This document shows positions 22,526 through 34,221 of a stretch of DNA of 64,000 nucleotides, piece after piece. The translations under genes and the position numbers were made by a program. The stretch lies in NCBI GenBank assembly GCA_009733575.1, contig ML769567.1:62001-126000 (forward strand), written 5' to 3'. Under the pieces are notes generated by a model. That model saw only the letters and a program-made list of their open reading frames with translations. It made no database searches and had not been told where the DNA came from. Within the stretch, counting starts at the first letter, position 1. The number at the start of each line of letters is the position of its first letter. The DNA is from Gymnopus androsaceus JB14. Its lineage: Eukaryota > Basidiomycota > Agaricomycetes > Agaricales > Omphalotaceae.

Positions 22526-24142
22526 TCAAAATGTATCATACATGAAGTCTTCCGAGTCATACTCATCCTCTCTGCAACATTGCTGTAGGAGTGGTAAACT
22601 TCTAGCATTCAATATTCTGGCCCAAGGACACGCAAAGGCAGCAAAATGAACCAAAAAAAAACTCACGCATCCTCGTGGAGAAAGTCGGTCCCGTCTGTGT
22701 TTGGTTAACATTTCTACTAGCTCTGCTTTCACTGTGTTGTTCCAAGCTTGAGGAAGGAGAAGGCGTGAGTCTAAGGAGAGGCGCATGAATAACGCGAAAA
22801 AAGTATCTTACCGCGATCGGTGAGTTTCTTGCTTTGGATTGACCAGTTTATGCTTGGAAAAATTATCCCAGTCCCAAGGACAAATAATGAACTCCGCTTC
22901 CTCACGCCATCCAAGCTTTCCGAGACGGTTGAGAATACTACAACGGCAGAAATGTTATACAATATTGGTAATGAACGATGGAGTCATGAAACTCACTCGG
23001 CTTTTCGTTCTGTGATAATGGCCCTGCGTTCCTCGTTGCGAGTAACCTCTCTGGAAGAGTGCCACTGAAGGTGAAGAGCAGCGTGCTACACGTATCCCTT
23101 GAGATGGAGGTGATATGAGGTATAGATACGACTCCTTACCTTCGCGTACATTTCTTGTACTTGTTTCATGCGGTCCAGCCATGCCACTTGTTCCTCGTTG
23201 CTTGCAAGTGCATCGAATTCAGCATTATAAGTCGCCACTGTGGAGGCTTGCACCATGCGATACGCCATATATTGTGGGCGTTTACCGATGTCTAGGTAGA
23301 CGATAAGCTGATGAGGTTAAGCGTGAAAAATGACTGACCGGCTCCGGAAATGAACAGGTATGGAATCGCATCCACCAGACGATCGTCTAGGTTCAATGAT
23401 ATCTTCACATCGTTCCAGGTAGTAAACCTATGTTCTTTCCATGTTATCAAATACCTAGATGGGTGAACTGTAATACACACAATTGTGAAGCACAAGTCTT
23501 GCAACATCTCGTTCGAAAGACCCAAAGCACCTTTTCACATTTTCTTTTGCTCAGGCAGTTCTAACAAGCCGAAGTTGTATCAATCTGCTGCAAGAGTAGA
23601 GGATATTGAAAGCTCACATGGCAGTAAGTGTCGAAGAAAAGCAAGTGGGCATATTGAGGTTCGCTCATGTCATCTGGAAGAGGCGGGAGACCTTCTACAT
23701 TCGAGCGGGCAGTACGCCAGATGCTCTCGGTCGATTTGCGCAGCAGAATGCCCCGTAGATCCTTCGAAGTGCGGGCGAGTCGAAGAAGGTCGTCCGGTTG
23801 AAGATGAGTGAAGATCTGATAACGGGTGAGCTGCTAAAGTTCATGATGGAAATACACGCGTACCTCGAAAAAAATGTCCAAAGGCGCGTCTTTCGCGAGT
23901 TTTTCCAAGAGTCCAAACTTGCCGCGAACTCCTTTGAACTCTTTGGGCATCTTCTTTCTCTTGGAAACTGCGCTGCTAGATTCACCATTGGAAGGCCTTT
24001 TCTTCGCTCTCTTCTTTACTTTTCGTGGAGGGTTCTGATATTCTTCGTCTTCTTCTTCCTCATTGTCGCTCCTAGGATGTTTGGACGATCGCGCCTCTGA
24101 ATCGTTTTGCTTATCCTGGAGTCGAAGCGAACGCCTTGTCAT
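22526..24142 (-). pseudogene. F-box gene C, paralogue with one frame break
   Basis: Seen: basic N-terminus at 24142 (MTRRSLRLQDKQND), IFTHLQPDDLLRLARTSKD exon, NCLSKRKCEKVLW...TRCCKTC exon, FTTWNDVKISLNLDDRLVD exon, DIGKRPQYMAYRMVQAST exon and WHSSREVTRNEERRA exon, all with good GT-AG boundaries. In the exon around 22810-22945 there is one extra base near 22840 compared with A and B, turning QSKKLTDR into PKQETHRS. The last exons give WNNTVKAELVEMLTKH and CCREDEYDSEDFMYDTF with stop at 22526. If the extra base is an error this is a complete gene; otherwise a young pseudogene. Confidence 0.75.
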
Positions 24143-24281
24143 GGTGGCACGAAGACAAAGGGGTGAGCGCTTACTCCAAGCGCTTTGATCCTAACAGGTC
24201 CAAATATCGCCACGTTACTTGGATCGGTGGGAGACGCGCAGCGAAATTACACGTATCTACTACTTTCATCGGCTGAACAGG
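24143..24281. promoter_or_regulatory. Divergent promoter between F-box C and OST48
   Basis: About 140 bp separate the start codons of the minus-strand F-box C and the plus-strand OST48 gene, so the two must share a compact bidirectional promoter. No core elements were identified with confidence. Confidence 0.45.
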
Positions 24282-25972
24282 ATGGGGACGCGTTATCGCT
24301 CAATATTAGCAAACTCCTGGTCGCTCCTCACATTCCTTCTTGTAGTTTTCATTACTTTCACGTCAGCAACTTCCAGCAAGTCTGCGTCGAGCACTGGGGA
24401 CTCGGTCGTGGTCATTCTTGACCCTGCAAAGAAGGCTGACTATAGTATATTTCTTGAAGAGCTACAAGGTTTTTATTATTTTAAATTTAACCGATGGTTT
24501 AACTAATTAATGGTCGTACTTTAGCCAAAGGTTACACAGTAACCATCCGAGCACCTAAGGATGAAAAGCCGCTACTTATTGAGGACGGAGTTCCCAATTT
24601 TTCACATGTAGTATTCTTGGCTTCTGAAACAAAGAGTATGCCTAGTTTTTGCACTAGATTATCTATATACTTAACAGGCTTTCATAGGCTTTTCAAAGGA
24701 TATCAACCCGCAAACTCTTGTCGAACTTTTATCATCTGGAACAAATCTCGTTCTAACTCTCGGCTTGAAACAAAACCTCCTTACATCCTTGGCTCCCGAG
24801 TTCTCTCTCCTTCTACCCCCGCCTACAACACCGCTGGTCAGCTTCTTCCCTGAACGACCTGAGCCTCCAAGTGTGATCCCCATTTCCGTGGACACGACAT
24901 CCACTCCCAACGACAGCTTTTCAGTCCTATCATCTGACGTTGGCGGCAGTATTTGGTTCTCTGGAACTGCATTTGCCCTATCGTCAAACCCTCTTCTCTT
25001 CCCTATCCTCCATGCTCCAGCTGAAAGCTTCGTCGGTGATTTGAGCGACGCCAGCGGCTTGGTCTCTGACGCACTCGCTGATGCTGCTGAGAAGGGTGGT
25101 GAAGGGCTCTGGGCAGGTTCATCACTCGCCGTCGTGGCTGGATTCCAGACGTTAGTCGGAGGAGGCACCGGACACGGTACTGACGCTGGCTCTGGATTAG
25201 AGCAACAAGCCCGTGTCGCATGGGTCGGTGGAGCATCTCTCTTCTCTGACGAGTTTGCCAAAAAGCAAATCGTCGAAAAAGTCCATCAGGAGCGAGGGAT
25301 GAAAGTCGTTGGCAACGCATCCGGGAATAAGCAGGCGGCTCTAGACATAACTGGATGGGCTTTCCAAGAGAGGGGAGTCTTGCGTATCGATGATGTTTCG
25401 CATCACAAGCTTAACGAATCGGGCGCCGTCGAAATGTACACCACCAACGACGAAATTGTATGTTTTTTTTCTCCAGCGAGCGAGAAACTTGACCTGAACT
25501 GTTTGATAGGTCTACACAGTCCATATTTCCTCGTACAATCCCTCTACTCGCAAATGGGAACCCTCATCGGGATTGAAGGATCTACAGGTAGACTTCACGA
25601 TGTTGGATCCGTACGTCAGGACCGCCCTTCTTCCTGTTCGCGGAAAACCAGGTGAACATTGAAACTCTCATTCTTCGTATAACACAACTAACCCGTATTT
25701 ACCAAGGTGCCTACTCGACGACATTCCGTGCACCCGACCAACACGGTGTCTTCAAATTCGTCATCAACTACAAACGCAAAGGCTTCACCCACCTCCATCA
25801 CACAATGACTGTTCCCGTTGTTCCACCCCGCCACGATGGCTACCCACGTTTCTTGAGCGCAGCATGGCCTTACTATGCTGGTGCGATTAGCACTAGTATT
25901 GGATTTTTGTTGTTTTGCACGCTGTATCTTGCGGGGGAGGCAAAGGAGGAAAAGAAGACTAAGAAGGAGTAG
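24282..25972 (+). CDS. WBP1: Oligosaccharyltransferase 48 kDa subunit (OST48/WBP1)
   Basis: Role: essential subunit of the ER oligosaccharyltransferase that moves the dolichol-linked glycan onto asparagines of nascent proteins. Seen: five exons (24282-24468, 24525-24635, 24688-25457, 25510-25651, 25707-25972). A signal peptide (LLTFLLVVFITFTSATSS) precedes VVVILDPAKKADYSIFLEEL, the typical N-terminal start of the mature domain. The large third exon contains NPQTLVELLSSGTNLVLTL and ITGWAFQERGVLRIDDVSHH. The C-terminus has FKFVINYKRKGFTHL, one membrane helix (GAISTSIGFLLFCTLYL) and a dilysine-rich tail (EEKKTKKE), an ER-retention type end. An upstream in-frame Met at 24219 is possible; 24282 places the signal peptide nearer the N-terminus. 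No break was found. Confidence 0.95.
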
Positions 25973-27216
25973 GTTATTCTCGGACTTGTATGTCATCGAA
26001 AAAAAATTGCTCGGGAGTTGGCCTGCGTGTGGATGAGTACGATATATGTAGTAATTTATACGTCTATCTTCACAGGATATGCGGGTAGCATGTACGGTAT
26101 CGTCGTTGACAGTTTGCGTCGCATCCCTCCGAATGGTCAATATCAATCGAAATCATCAATTTCAAACAAGGCATACTAGGACGAGCTTGGCACATTGCAT
26201 AAGCAAGCACTATCAGCATTTCAGCAACATTTAAGGAAGCGTACAGCTTCCAAATTCGCATTTCCGGGAATTGAGAAAATTAGCCCTGATATCTGACTTG
26301 GTTCTACTGCGTTCGCCATCTCTTGCTAGCTCTCTTACTCGATTGTAATGACCGCCTCTCTATCCCTTTTATATAGCAGGTATCGCGCTCACGAAGACTC
26401 AAGGTAGAGCAAAATACATCCCCGATGGAATCAACACACGTATTGCACTGGATGTGATAGAGCGGGATGCAAAGTGGAAACCACCACACTTTCGACAGAC
26501 GCGCCCAGAGGAAGTTCAACACTGCCGCACAGTCATCGTTCGATCGGATCAAGAGCAGTGCAAATGTTGCAATCTACTAAACATAGAACATAGCGTCGCG
26601 TGAATGTCTCGAACTGCTGCTGCCCTTCCCTCGCATTTGATTTGCCGCTTCCACCGCGCATATTCAAATACCTTCTACTACATAGAGTGTAAATACAGAC
26701 GTCTTCCTCGAGCTCGAACACTCAGTCTGACCCTATTGTTCCACCGACATTCGTGTCGAACCCATCCGAGTCCCCAGCTCCCGAAGAAAATCATCAGTAA
26801 CTGTTGACGGTTTGAGTGCGGGTTTTGTATGCTCTGATCATCCTGGTGTCATGGCTTCATCGATAACGAAGATGGCATCGTGTACTGGATTCCGAAATCC
26901 TGAGCGGCCATCCTGACTCATAGTAAGTATGAGATGGCTACTAGAATGCCTGAGGATGTGGGATATCAGGTTTTTGCGGCTACTATGAACAGCTTACCGG
27001 TTCAGCTCTTTAAAGGAGGCTTTAGGTTTCCTTTACCACTGCTGGTGGTGGATTCTACTTACAGTACAGCTACTATAGGTTTTCCGGTCTTGAGCTAGAG
27101 CTTCTCCCATTCATGCATCATCAGAAGATTGGTTGAGATTGGGCATTCAGTGGTAAGGTTCATCATGTTGTTTCTTTGATTTCGGCAGCAGATTACAACT
27201 ACAAGGAACCAACGCT
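25973..27216. other. 1.2 kb without a supported gene
   Basis: No exon chain was recognised. Near 27030 a short CACTGCTGGTGGTGG motif in an imperfect repeat recurs near 28660, downstream of the first tandem membrane gene, suggesting duplicated flanks. Confidence 0.45.
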
Positions 27217-27239
27217 GGAAAAACGGCATGCCTACATAA
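27217..27239 (+). promoter_or_regulatory. Conserved upstream box of tandem membrane gene 1
   Basis: A 23-bp sequence containing AACGGCATGCCTACATAA is identical here and at 29611-29633, in each case about 150-160 bp ahead of the start codon of a tandem PPxY membrane gene. It includes a GCATGC palindrome and a TATA-like end. Regulatory function is inferred from conservation between paralogues only. Confidence 0.4.
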
Positions 27240-27369
27240 GTGATAGCAGCTTAGTACCGCCTACCCATTTTTCAAATATATCTAACAAATCTCTCTCGTG
27301 GTTCAGGTACCTCAGACTTCCCTCTCTTTTCGACTTCTTTTCAACAGCGTTCACTGGTTGTTCGCTATC

Positions 27370-28589
27370 ATGCTTTTCCTATTTCTCTCTTCGCCTTCTG
27401 TGTTGGTGAGTTTTAATCTGGTTTCTGCGCTGTGGTACTGAGGATTCGCTTTTAGATCATGCTTTTTCCCAAAGCAATATCACACTCTGGCAGTTTGGAG
27501 CAAATCGCTTATTGGGGGGCCAGGTAACTCTGCCACTGTTCCCTGTGGGGACAGCAACCGACAGCCTTTCAACTACCTACTTATATGCAGGTTGCGGACG
27601 CTGTGGTGACCGTATTTGATGAGGGCACTCCAGTAGCTGAACCTGTAAATCCAAGTAAGTTCACTGGCAATTATTTGACACCTAACTGGTCCTTAAAGCA
27701 TACCAGCTACCCGCACAATTGTCGCTTCTGCCTCCGGATGGATCGAGAACTTTGGAGCCGGCGGTACAGTCCAGTGTAATTTTATCAGCGAGGTGGCGGG
27801 CGAATGTTTCGACGCAGCTTCTACTGCCTTTGGTACACCCACTCCTGTTGTAATCCCAATCGCTTCATATACTACACCTTTCCCAAGTGTTCTTAGTGCC
27901 AGCACTGTGCCAATGCAGACGTCGAGCTTGGATCCTCAAATCATTTCACCAACGCCTACTTCTGCATCTTCAGACACCTCTGAGAGCTCTCGAAAATCAT
28001 CAGTGGGAGCAATTGTTGGCAGTTCAATTGCAGGACTCCTAGTCCTCTGTGTTCTTTTGATCCTATTTTTATGGCTCCGACGACATCGAGTACTGGATTG
28101 TGAGAAAGCTAGCGTACCCGGCCAATATTCACGGTTAGTATATTGTTGGCTACGTATCTTCTGACACAAGCTCAGCGAGGAAGTCCCATTTGCTTCTTGC
28201 AGTAACAATTTCCAGGATATGGGCGACCTGTCCCTTCTACCCAATTTGGCACCGCCAATTTCTGATCGAGCGTCATGGGCCAGTAGCACTAGAGACTCGC
28301 TGACAGAGGTGAGCCTATCTTGAGGGATATAGCAAGGTTCTTACACTAACTGCCATAGACGACAACTGAGAATTCCACACAGCTGCAGCTTCAATGGAAA
28401 GTTAAAATAGCACGAGAAGAACTTCATTCCCTGCAGCACGCGTCAATCAACGCACTTCACGATGATAATAGCCATGGAAAGGCAACGTCTAGGCTACAGG
28501 ATAGGATGATTGATATCTTGGAGCGTTTGAAGAGGTTGGAGGAAGAGCAACGTTCGATAAACGAGCCTCCACCAAACTATGTGGGATAG
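27370..28589 (+). CDS. PPxY single-pass membrane protein, tandem copy 1 (frame breaks near N-terminus)
   Basis: Function unknown. Seen: ectodomain segments SQSNITLWQFG, QVTLPLFPVGTATDSLSTTY, FDEGTPVAEPVNP, then ASASGWIENFGAGGTVQCNF. A serine/threonine stalk, one helix (AIVGSSIAGLLVLCVLLILFLW) with RRHR, and a cytosolic tail with a coiled-coil-like LERLKRLEEEQ lead to NEPPPNYVG at the stop (28587-28589). The tail contains a PPxY motif. Compared with copy 2, exon 1 (ATG at 27370) lacks one C and a C is added at TATGCAGG near 27590. The two shifts break the frame unless the second is spliced out as part of an intron from 27522. The exons from 27715 onward read cleanly. It may be a pseudogene or have an altered N-terminus. 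Confidence 0.65.
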
Positions 28590-29610
28590 CCTATTAGGTC
28601 AATATTGAGCCCTGGGGCTCCTATATGATTAGCTTTACCCTTTGAAAGGTTAAATCACCACTGCTGGCGGTGGCTTATAACAGTTAGGTGGGATATGATG
28701 GAATCAAAGCCAACCCGGGGATCTCCTTCTGTGATTTGTCTACGTATAAAGTATTTAAACACCCAGTGATAACAAATAAGGTAACCAAAGAAACGAAATA
28801 AGTACTATTAAGGAAGTGAAATCGCATTTAGCTAGTCAATCGGTAACCAAATTAGTAGGTACAGAAACGGTCGTCGAGACCGGAACAACTCCAAGTCCTC
28901 AGTTCCTACAACAGCTACTACTTATTACATGCACAGTTTTTACACGCTCTTACTCCCTTTAAATTAGCCTTATACTTGCAAAAGCAAGCATGGGCTAACT
29001 ATCGGAGGATAGGAGGAGAATTAGGTCCAACGCATCTCTTTCTCACTTTTAATTGTATTTGCCTAGTACTTCAGCTTTATGTCGTCAGTTTATACAAGTT
29101 TAGCAAAGCTTCCTAATCCATCCCATAAATCCTTAAAGTGCATGAAGGAATTCCATCTACAAGTACACAGGAGACTAGGCCTACATTGACTATTGAAGTA
29201 CACTGGCTCAGTAGAAGTTGCAATGACCAGATTTGAAAGATTTTCGTCCGATCTCCCTTTGCTGAGCTTTGATATAGGCCCTACTTGAATGAATATATAG
29301 TTGGAGTAGCGAAACTGAGTATCTCAAAGACTCGATGCTATTGTAAGGTAAGGTATCTCTTGGGTATCTCTCTTTAAAGTTTGCTTACTTACTTCATATG
29401 GATGCTAAGAACGTAGGACCCACGTAATATTCTAGAGCACGGATAGAGCCCATCAATTGAGCTGTCGGGACCGATATTCGTGAAAAATATTTGAAAATGA
29501 ACCGCGTGGCTCCTGCCTACCGTAGCGGCGAGGTATGTATTAAGCATGTACATGAATCACAAAAACTTGAACTTTGCGCGCAACGGAGAAGTACAAGGAA
29601 GCAATGCTTC
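28590..29610. other. Spacer between tandem membrane genes
   Basis: About 1 kb with no supported exon or RNA gene. The right end carries promoter sequence duplicated from upstream of copy 1. Confidence 0.45.
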
Positions 29611-29633
29611 GGAAAAACGGCATGCCTACATAA
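29611..29633 (+). promoter_or_regulatory. Conserved upstream box of tandem membrane gene 2
   Basis: Identical over 23 bp to 27217-27239 and at a matching distance from the start codon; see that entry. Downstream sequence up to the start codon is also similar between the two genes, though less strictly. Confidence 0.4.
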
Positions 29634-29769
29634 ATAGCCTCCCCAATCTTCAATTTTCAAAATATATCCAACAAGTCTCTGGCGTGGTCCAGGTACAACA
29701 CTGTGAATTTCCCTCTCTTTTGACTTCCTTTTAAGTTTGAGTGTTCTTGCACATCGGTACTTCGTTACT

Positions 29770-30945
29770 ATGCTTTTTCTATTTCCTCTCTTCGCCTTCT
29801 GTGTTGGTAAGATTCAACCTGGTTTCTGCGCCGTGGTACTGAAGATTCGCTTTCAGGTCATGCTTCCTCCCAAAGCAGTATCACACTCTGGCTGTTTGGA
29901 ACTTCAGGTCGCCTACTACCGGGCCAGGTAACTCTGCCACTGCTCCCTGTGGGGACAGCAACCGACGGCCTTTCAACTACATATCTATATGAGGTTGCGG
30001 ACGCTATAGTGACCGAATTTGACGAGGGCACTCCAGTAGCTGAACCTTTAAATCCAGGTAAGTTCACTGTCAATTATTTGACACTTAAGTGGTCCTTAAA
30101 GCATACGAGCTACCCGCACAATTGTAGCTTCTGCCTCCGGATGGATCGAGAACTTTGCAGCCGGCGGTGCAGTCCAGTGTAATTTTATCGACGCGGTGGA
30201 GGGCGAATGTTTGGACACCACTTCTACTGCCTTTGGCGCACCTACTCCTGTTGTGATCGCAATCGCTTCCTATACTACACCTTTCCCAACTGTTCTTAGT
30301 GCCAGTACTGTGCCAATGCAAACATCGAGCTCGGACTCTCAAATCATTTCACCAACGTCTACTCAGGCTTCTGCATCTTCAGACACCTCTGAGAGCTCTC
30401 GAAAATCAACAGTGGGAGTAATTGTTGGCGGTTCAATTGCGGGTTTCCTAGTCCTCTGCGTTCTTTTGATCCTGGTATTAACATTAATTCGTCGACAAAA
30501 AGTATTTGATTTTGAAAAATTCGGCCAAAAATCATGGTAAGCAGGCCACCCTCCTTATTACTATCTGGTCTAAGCGAGTATGCTTCTGTAGTGAAACTTT
30601 GCAGAATTTGAATCCAACTCAGAGAGTGGTTCGAACCAATTTGACACCGTTTTATACAAATTCTAATCAAGCAGAAGTGAGAGCCTTATCCAAATACTGC
30701 CTCAGCATTAAAGGTTCCAGATGGTTCTGACATCCAATGGCTTTTTTCTGTAGACGGCAAACAAAAATGCCAAAGAGCGGCAGCTCCAAAGGCAAGGGAA
30801 GATTCAAGGTGATAGCGGACATAGTAGCGGACATGAAAAAGCTGCGGCCCCGCAAGATACTACTAGTAGTAGTAGCATGCCTGAAATTTTGGAGCGATTG
30901 AGGAGGTTAGAGGAGGCGAATGCGCCTCCACCGAGCTATGTGTAA
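29770..30945 (+). CDS. PPxY single-pass membrane protein, tandem copy 2
   Basis: Paralogue of the gene at 27370-28589. Seen: the start at 29770 gives a signal peptide (MLFLFPLFAFCVGHASS). The exon at about 29858-30057 encodes SITLWLFGTSGRLLPGQVTL and VADAIVTEFDEGTPVAEPLN. The next exon gives ASASGWIENFAAGGAVQCNF and AVEGECLDTTSTAFGAP, a stalk, a helix (VIVGGSIAGFLVLCVLLILVL) and RRQK. The last exon from about 30757 gives a glutamine/lysine-rich tail, LERLRRLEEA and APPPSYV at the stop (30945), again a PPxY motif. One middle exon (about 30545-30680) is ambiguous because every acceptor I tried leaves a stop or an unclear phase. PPxY tails suggest recognition by an Rsp5-type ubiquitin ligase and endocytic turnover; this is inference. 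Confidence 0.75.
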
Positions 30946-32597
30946 GTACTGCCAGTAAGGACGTGGGATAGCTCATGAATGTTATTGGGTCTTGGTCAAT
31001 ACTACTACTTACTATATATAATTAGGCCTAAAGCAGTCTCAGAGGTTGACGTTACGATTGTAAGTTCGGATTGTAAGAATCCTTTATTTGGTCAACCTCT
31101 TAGAGGATTGGTCACCAAGCTAAGGAAGAAGAAGTATATTGCACCGCTCGGTTCCGCCGGCTAAGCCAAGGAGTAACCCGATGTGGCACTCGGTCCTCTC
31201 TTCTTCGGGGCGTTCATGGGAGAACTTTCTGCTGCGCTCATGTTAACCAATTGGATGCGTTTCTGAACGTATACACACACATATCGCCAGCAGTGAGCTC
31301 TACGGGGACCACTGGAAATGGAGAGTGGGGAAACGCAGAGGAAATAATGTAATAAAAATGTTGATTTCGAGGTGAAGAGACATTCCGCTATGCTATTGGC
31401 TGTTAATTTGGCTTCTTCACATTGACAATCTCTACTTTAGTCTTAGTCTATTTCAACAAGCCGCTACAGATGGACTCCCTCAGACTATCAGAACTTTTCC
31501 GACGTATTCTCAGTGTGCATCAACCGTTTTCTAACGCCTCCCTCTGGTATGACCCCGTACTGCCCTGACAAAAAAGTATGCCATTATCCGCATGCTTCTC
31601 GAACCTGGAATCTCTCGTTTCTAGCTATCCGGAAGAGGAACGACACATTCTAAACACCCTCTCTTCGCATTGGACCAGGATATGGAAACCGATCGAAAGC
31701 CTGATAAACGGAAGAAGCGGCGGCTCTCATAGATATTCCATCCTTTTCTCTCCAACTTCGACGATTCGGACACGGATGAGTGCAAGCAAGTGTCACTCCT
31801 GGGTCTTACGATGGTCTGCTATCTCAGCGGTGGTGGTAATACCGACGATCGATTGGATGATTTTGTTTGCGGTCTCCGGGAGAATGGCACAGGGCTTTAG
31901 TGAGTACTAGTAGTTTTTTCTTTCTTTCTTACCCCTGACCTCCCCTGACTTGAAACATCAGGATCGCGAATGTCTAGTAGATTAACCTACCAACGAACCA
32001 ACAGACTAATCGACCCAGGTTTAACTGGATTTGCAACAGACGATATCGACAAAGGTGGTGTGCCACTTGTGCTAACTTGCCTTCAACTCGTTCGAATTGG
32101 ACGACTATTGCGAGTCCGTTAAGGGGGTTTGTCATCATCCCAGCCCAGTGTATTCTCGACCTCCGCATCCTCCCCCTCCCTCTTTCGGTTTGCGGCCTCC
32201 GCCTTTCCGTGTTGCGCGTTCGCGTTGCTTTTGTCCAATCCAAATCAAGACCACACATGGTTCAAGTAACTTGCTGCAATTTGCACCATGGTATAATCCG
32301 CCTATGCCAGCCAGCGCATGATGAGATTGCTTACACAGTGACCTGGGGTGTATGTACTGTATCCAAGGTCTTGCTGGATTGGACGTACGACTCGCAAAGA
32401 ATTCTACAAAGGGATAAGGGGACTCAAGGTCCGTGTATGAATGACGCATCCTGCCTGTATCACTAAATCCTCAATTCAAAACAAGTACAGCGCGTCTCGA
32501 GTTTCAGCTTTTCATCTTGTATTATCTCGCTGCTCTTATTCCTAGAAAACATTACAACTATTGTACAGTTTCTGATCCGGGATGTTTGATTTTCGCA
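30946..32597. other. 1.65 kb without a confident gene
   Basis: A candidate exon pair begins with ATG at 31469 (MDSLRLSELFRRILSVHQPF) and an open frame follows at 31657-31910. No domain, alternative evidence or 3' end could be established. ORFs at 32077-32466 on both strands overlap and look random. Confidence 0.35.
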
Positions 32598-33576
32598 TCA
32601 GGGATGTTCAAGAAGATATCCTCCTTCAACAGCAATCGTCTGAGAAAAGAATAGTCAATGAGTATGACGCTCAAAATCTGACTACTGGCTAATTGCTCAC
32701 CTGGCCATAGGCATACTGATTACAGGCCAACATCACAACCGCCTGTGCCATATCTTCATCCTCCCCGGGTCTCCCCGTGGGAATCCCCTTCTTCTCCCCA
32801 TAATCCTCCCCAGTCAGAATGCTCGACTTGTTCATCTCATCGCTCGGGAAGATTCCAGGTGCAACAGAGTTGACTCGGACATTAACTGCATTCCTACGAA
32901 GTTCCTGTGCAAGTAGAGTATTCAGATGGATAGCAGCGCCTTTCGAGACGTTGTATTTAAACTGATGTTGGCTTGTACGGGTGATTCCAGAAATGGATGT
33001 GATGTTGATTACCGCGGCGGTACGACCTCGATGGGTGCTCGACGTTGCAGCGAGGAGAGGAATGAACGCCGCCGTCATGAAGAAATATCCAACGACATTC
33101 GTTCGATATACATCCTCCCATTTCTCTATATCCTCGCTCTCAAACAACTCCTTGCTCAATCCTTCGGCGCTTTCATCGCCCTTTGTCACGTCGCTCCTCC
33201 CAAAAGTCACTCCAGCGTTGTTAAGCTAGCACATCGACATTCTTCTCCCCGCGCCGTATGAGCTCCTCGACGAGATTACTGATGGACTTTTTGTCGGTGA
33301 TGTCGCACTCGATAGCGATCAACTGACCTTGGGTATGAGCAAGACTACTCCCCCAAGTATTGACCACGTTGCTAACCCTAAGCACCGATTTTCGTCGGGG
33401 CGAACGCCTGTGAGATCATGAGGCCGATTCCGGTGCCTAGTAAGATAATTAAATTTGTATCATTATATTAATATAATATCTAAACCTCCTCCTGTAACGA
33501 CACATGTCCAGTCGGACATATTGAACAGGTTTTTGGCGGTGAATTTTGAGTTGGTTGTTTTCTCGTTAGAAGACAT
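32598..33576 (-). pseudogene. Short-chain dehydrogenase/reductase (SDR), disrupted
   Basis: Family role: NAD(P)H-dependent oxidoreductase of the classical SDR type. Seen: the start at 33576 (MSSNEKTTNSKFTAK), TGG/GTGIG cofactor loop across intron 1, then a gap and frame change where the second strand and GRR motif should be (near 33405). RVSNVVNTWGSSLAHTQG follows, then a further frame change just before NNAGVTFGRSD near 33222. From there the enzyme is intact: NVVGYFFMTAAFIP, SISG...YNVSKGA (catalytic Ser-Tyr-x3-Lys), VNSVAPGIFPSDEM, and a last exon QTIAVEGGYLLEHP with stop at 32598. The two lesions in the first third remove a functional Rossmann start, so I call it a pseudogene. Confidence 0.82.
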
Positions 33577-34221
33577 GGCGCAGATGAAGGTTAAATGCCA
33601 AGGTTTGGAAGGAATTGCATTCATTTCGCTCAGCTTTTAAGATGCGTTCGACGAATCTCTGACGCCACGTTTGACGAGGTCGATGATGACTTTTGCGCGT
33701 CTGAGTATCGCGCTGACGCTAAGTCTGACGATCGGAGTTGACATCAGAGCCAGTGTAACTTGTAACTGTCAGTCTTGTTTTAGGTGTCGGCGAACTTGAA
33801 GCTTCCTGGAATACCAATGATCCCAAAGGAGAGAATGACGAAGTTCTTGTTCGCTCCGCAATCGCAAAAATCCAAATCACACTTTCAAATTGTACAATAG
33901 ATGGACGAGGATGGCTGAGTGGAGCTTGCATGGGTTGAGACTGGTCAAATTCTTCTATTTGTCCGTCATACTTGGATCGCAACTTGAAGTTCATATTCTG
34001 TTTCGACCCGTTCAGTCACTATAAAGGATGATTGTTCGCAGGGGGAATAAATACTGCATTATTGGTACGTATACCGATTACAAAGGAGAGTTTGGATAAA
34101 GTAAAAGAAAGTACACACTACTCACTCTCAGCGACAAATTATTTGAAAGAGACGAGCAGAAATTTGTGGCAGGACCAATTTTCGGTAAGTACATCCTCAG
34201 GCTCTGATTCTGAACTCGGAA
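33577..34221. other. Intergenic region, no supported gene
   Basis: A minus-strand frame at 33719-33994 (starting MNFKLRSKYDG) has no motif or splice partners. The region separates the SDR start from the 3' end of the phosphodiesterase gene. Confidence 0.4.

Noticed and set aside
24671..25261. 196-codon minus-strand frame
   Set aside because: Antisense shadow of the large third exon of the OST48 gene.
30625..30640. GGTTCGAACC, resembling a tRNA T-loop/B-box
   Set aside because: No A-box or cloverleaf arms at the proper distance; it lies inside the ambiguous exon of tandem membrane gene 2.
31469..31912. Two-exon gene model beginning MDSLRLSELF
   Set aside because: Start and one long frame are visible, but neither a domain nor a consistent 3' end could be found, and the competing frame looks equally plausible.
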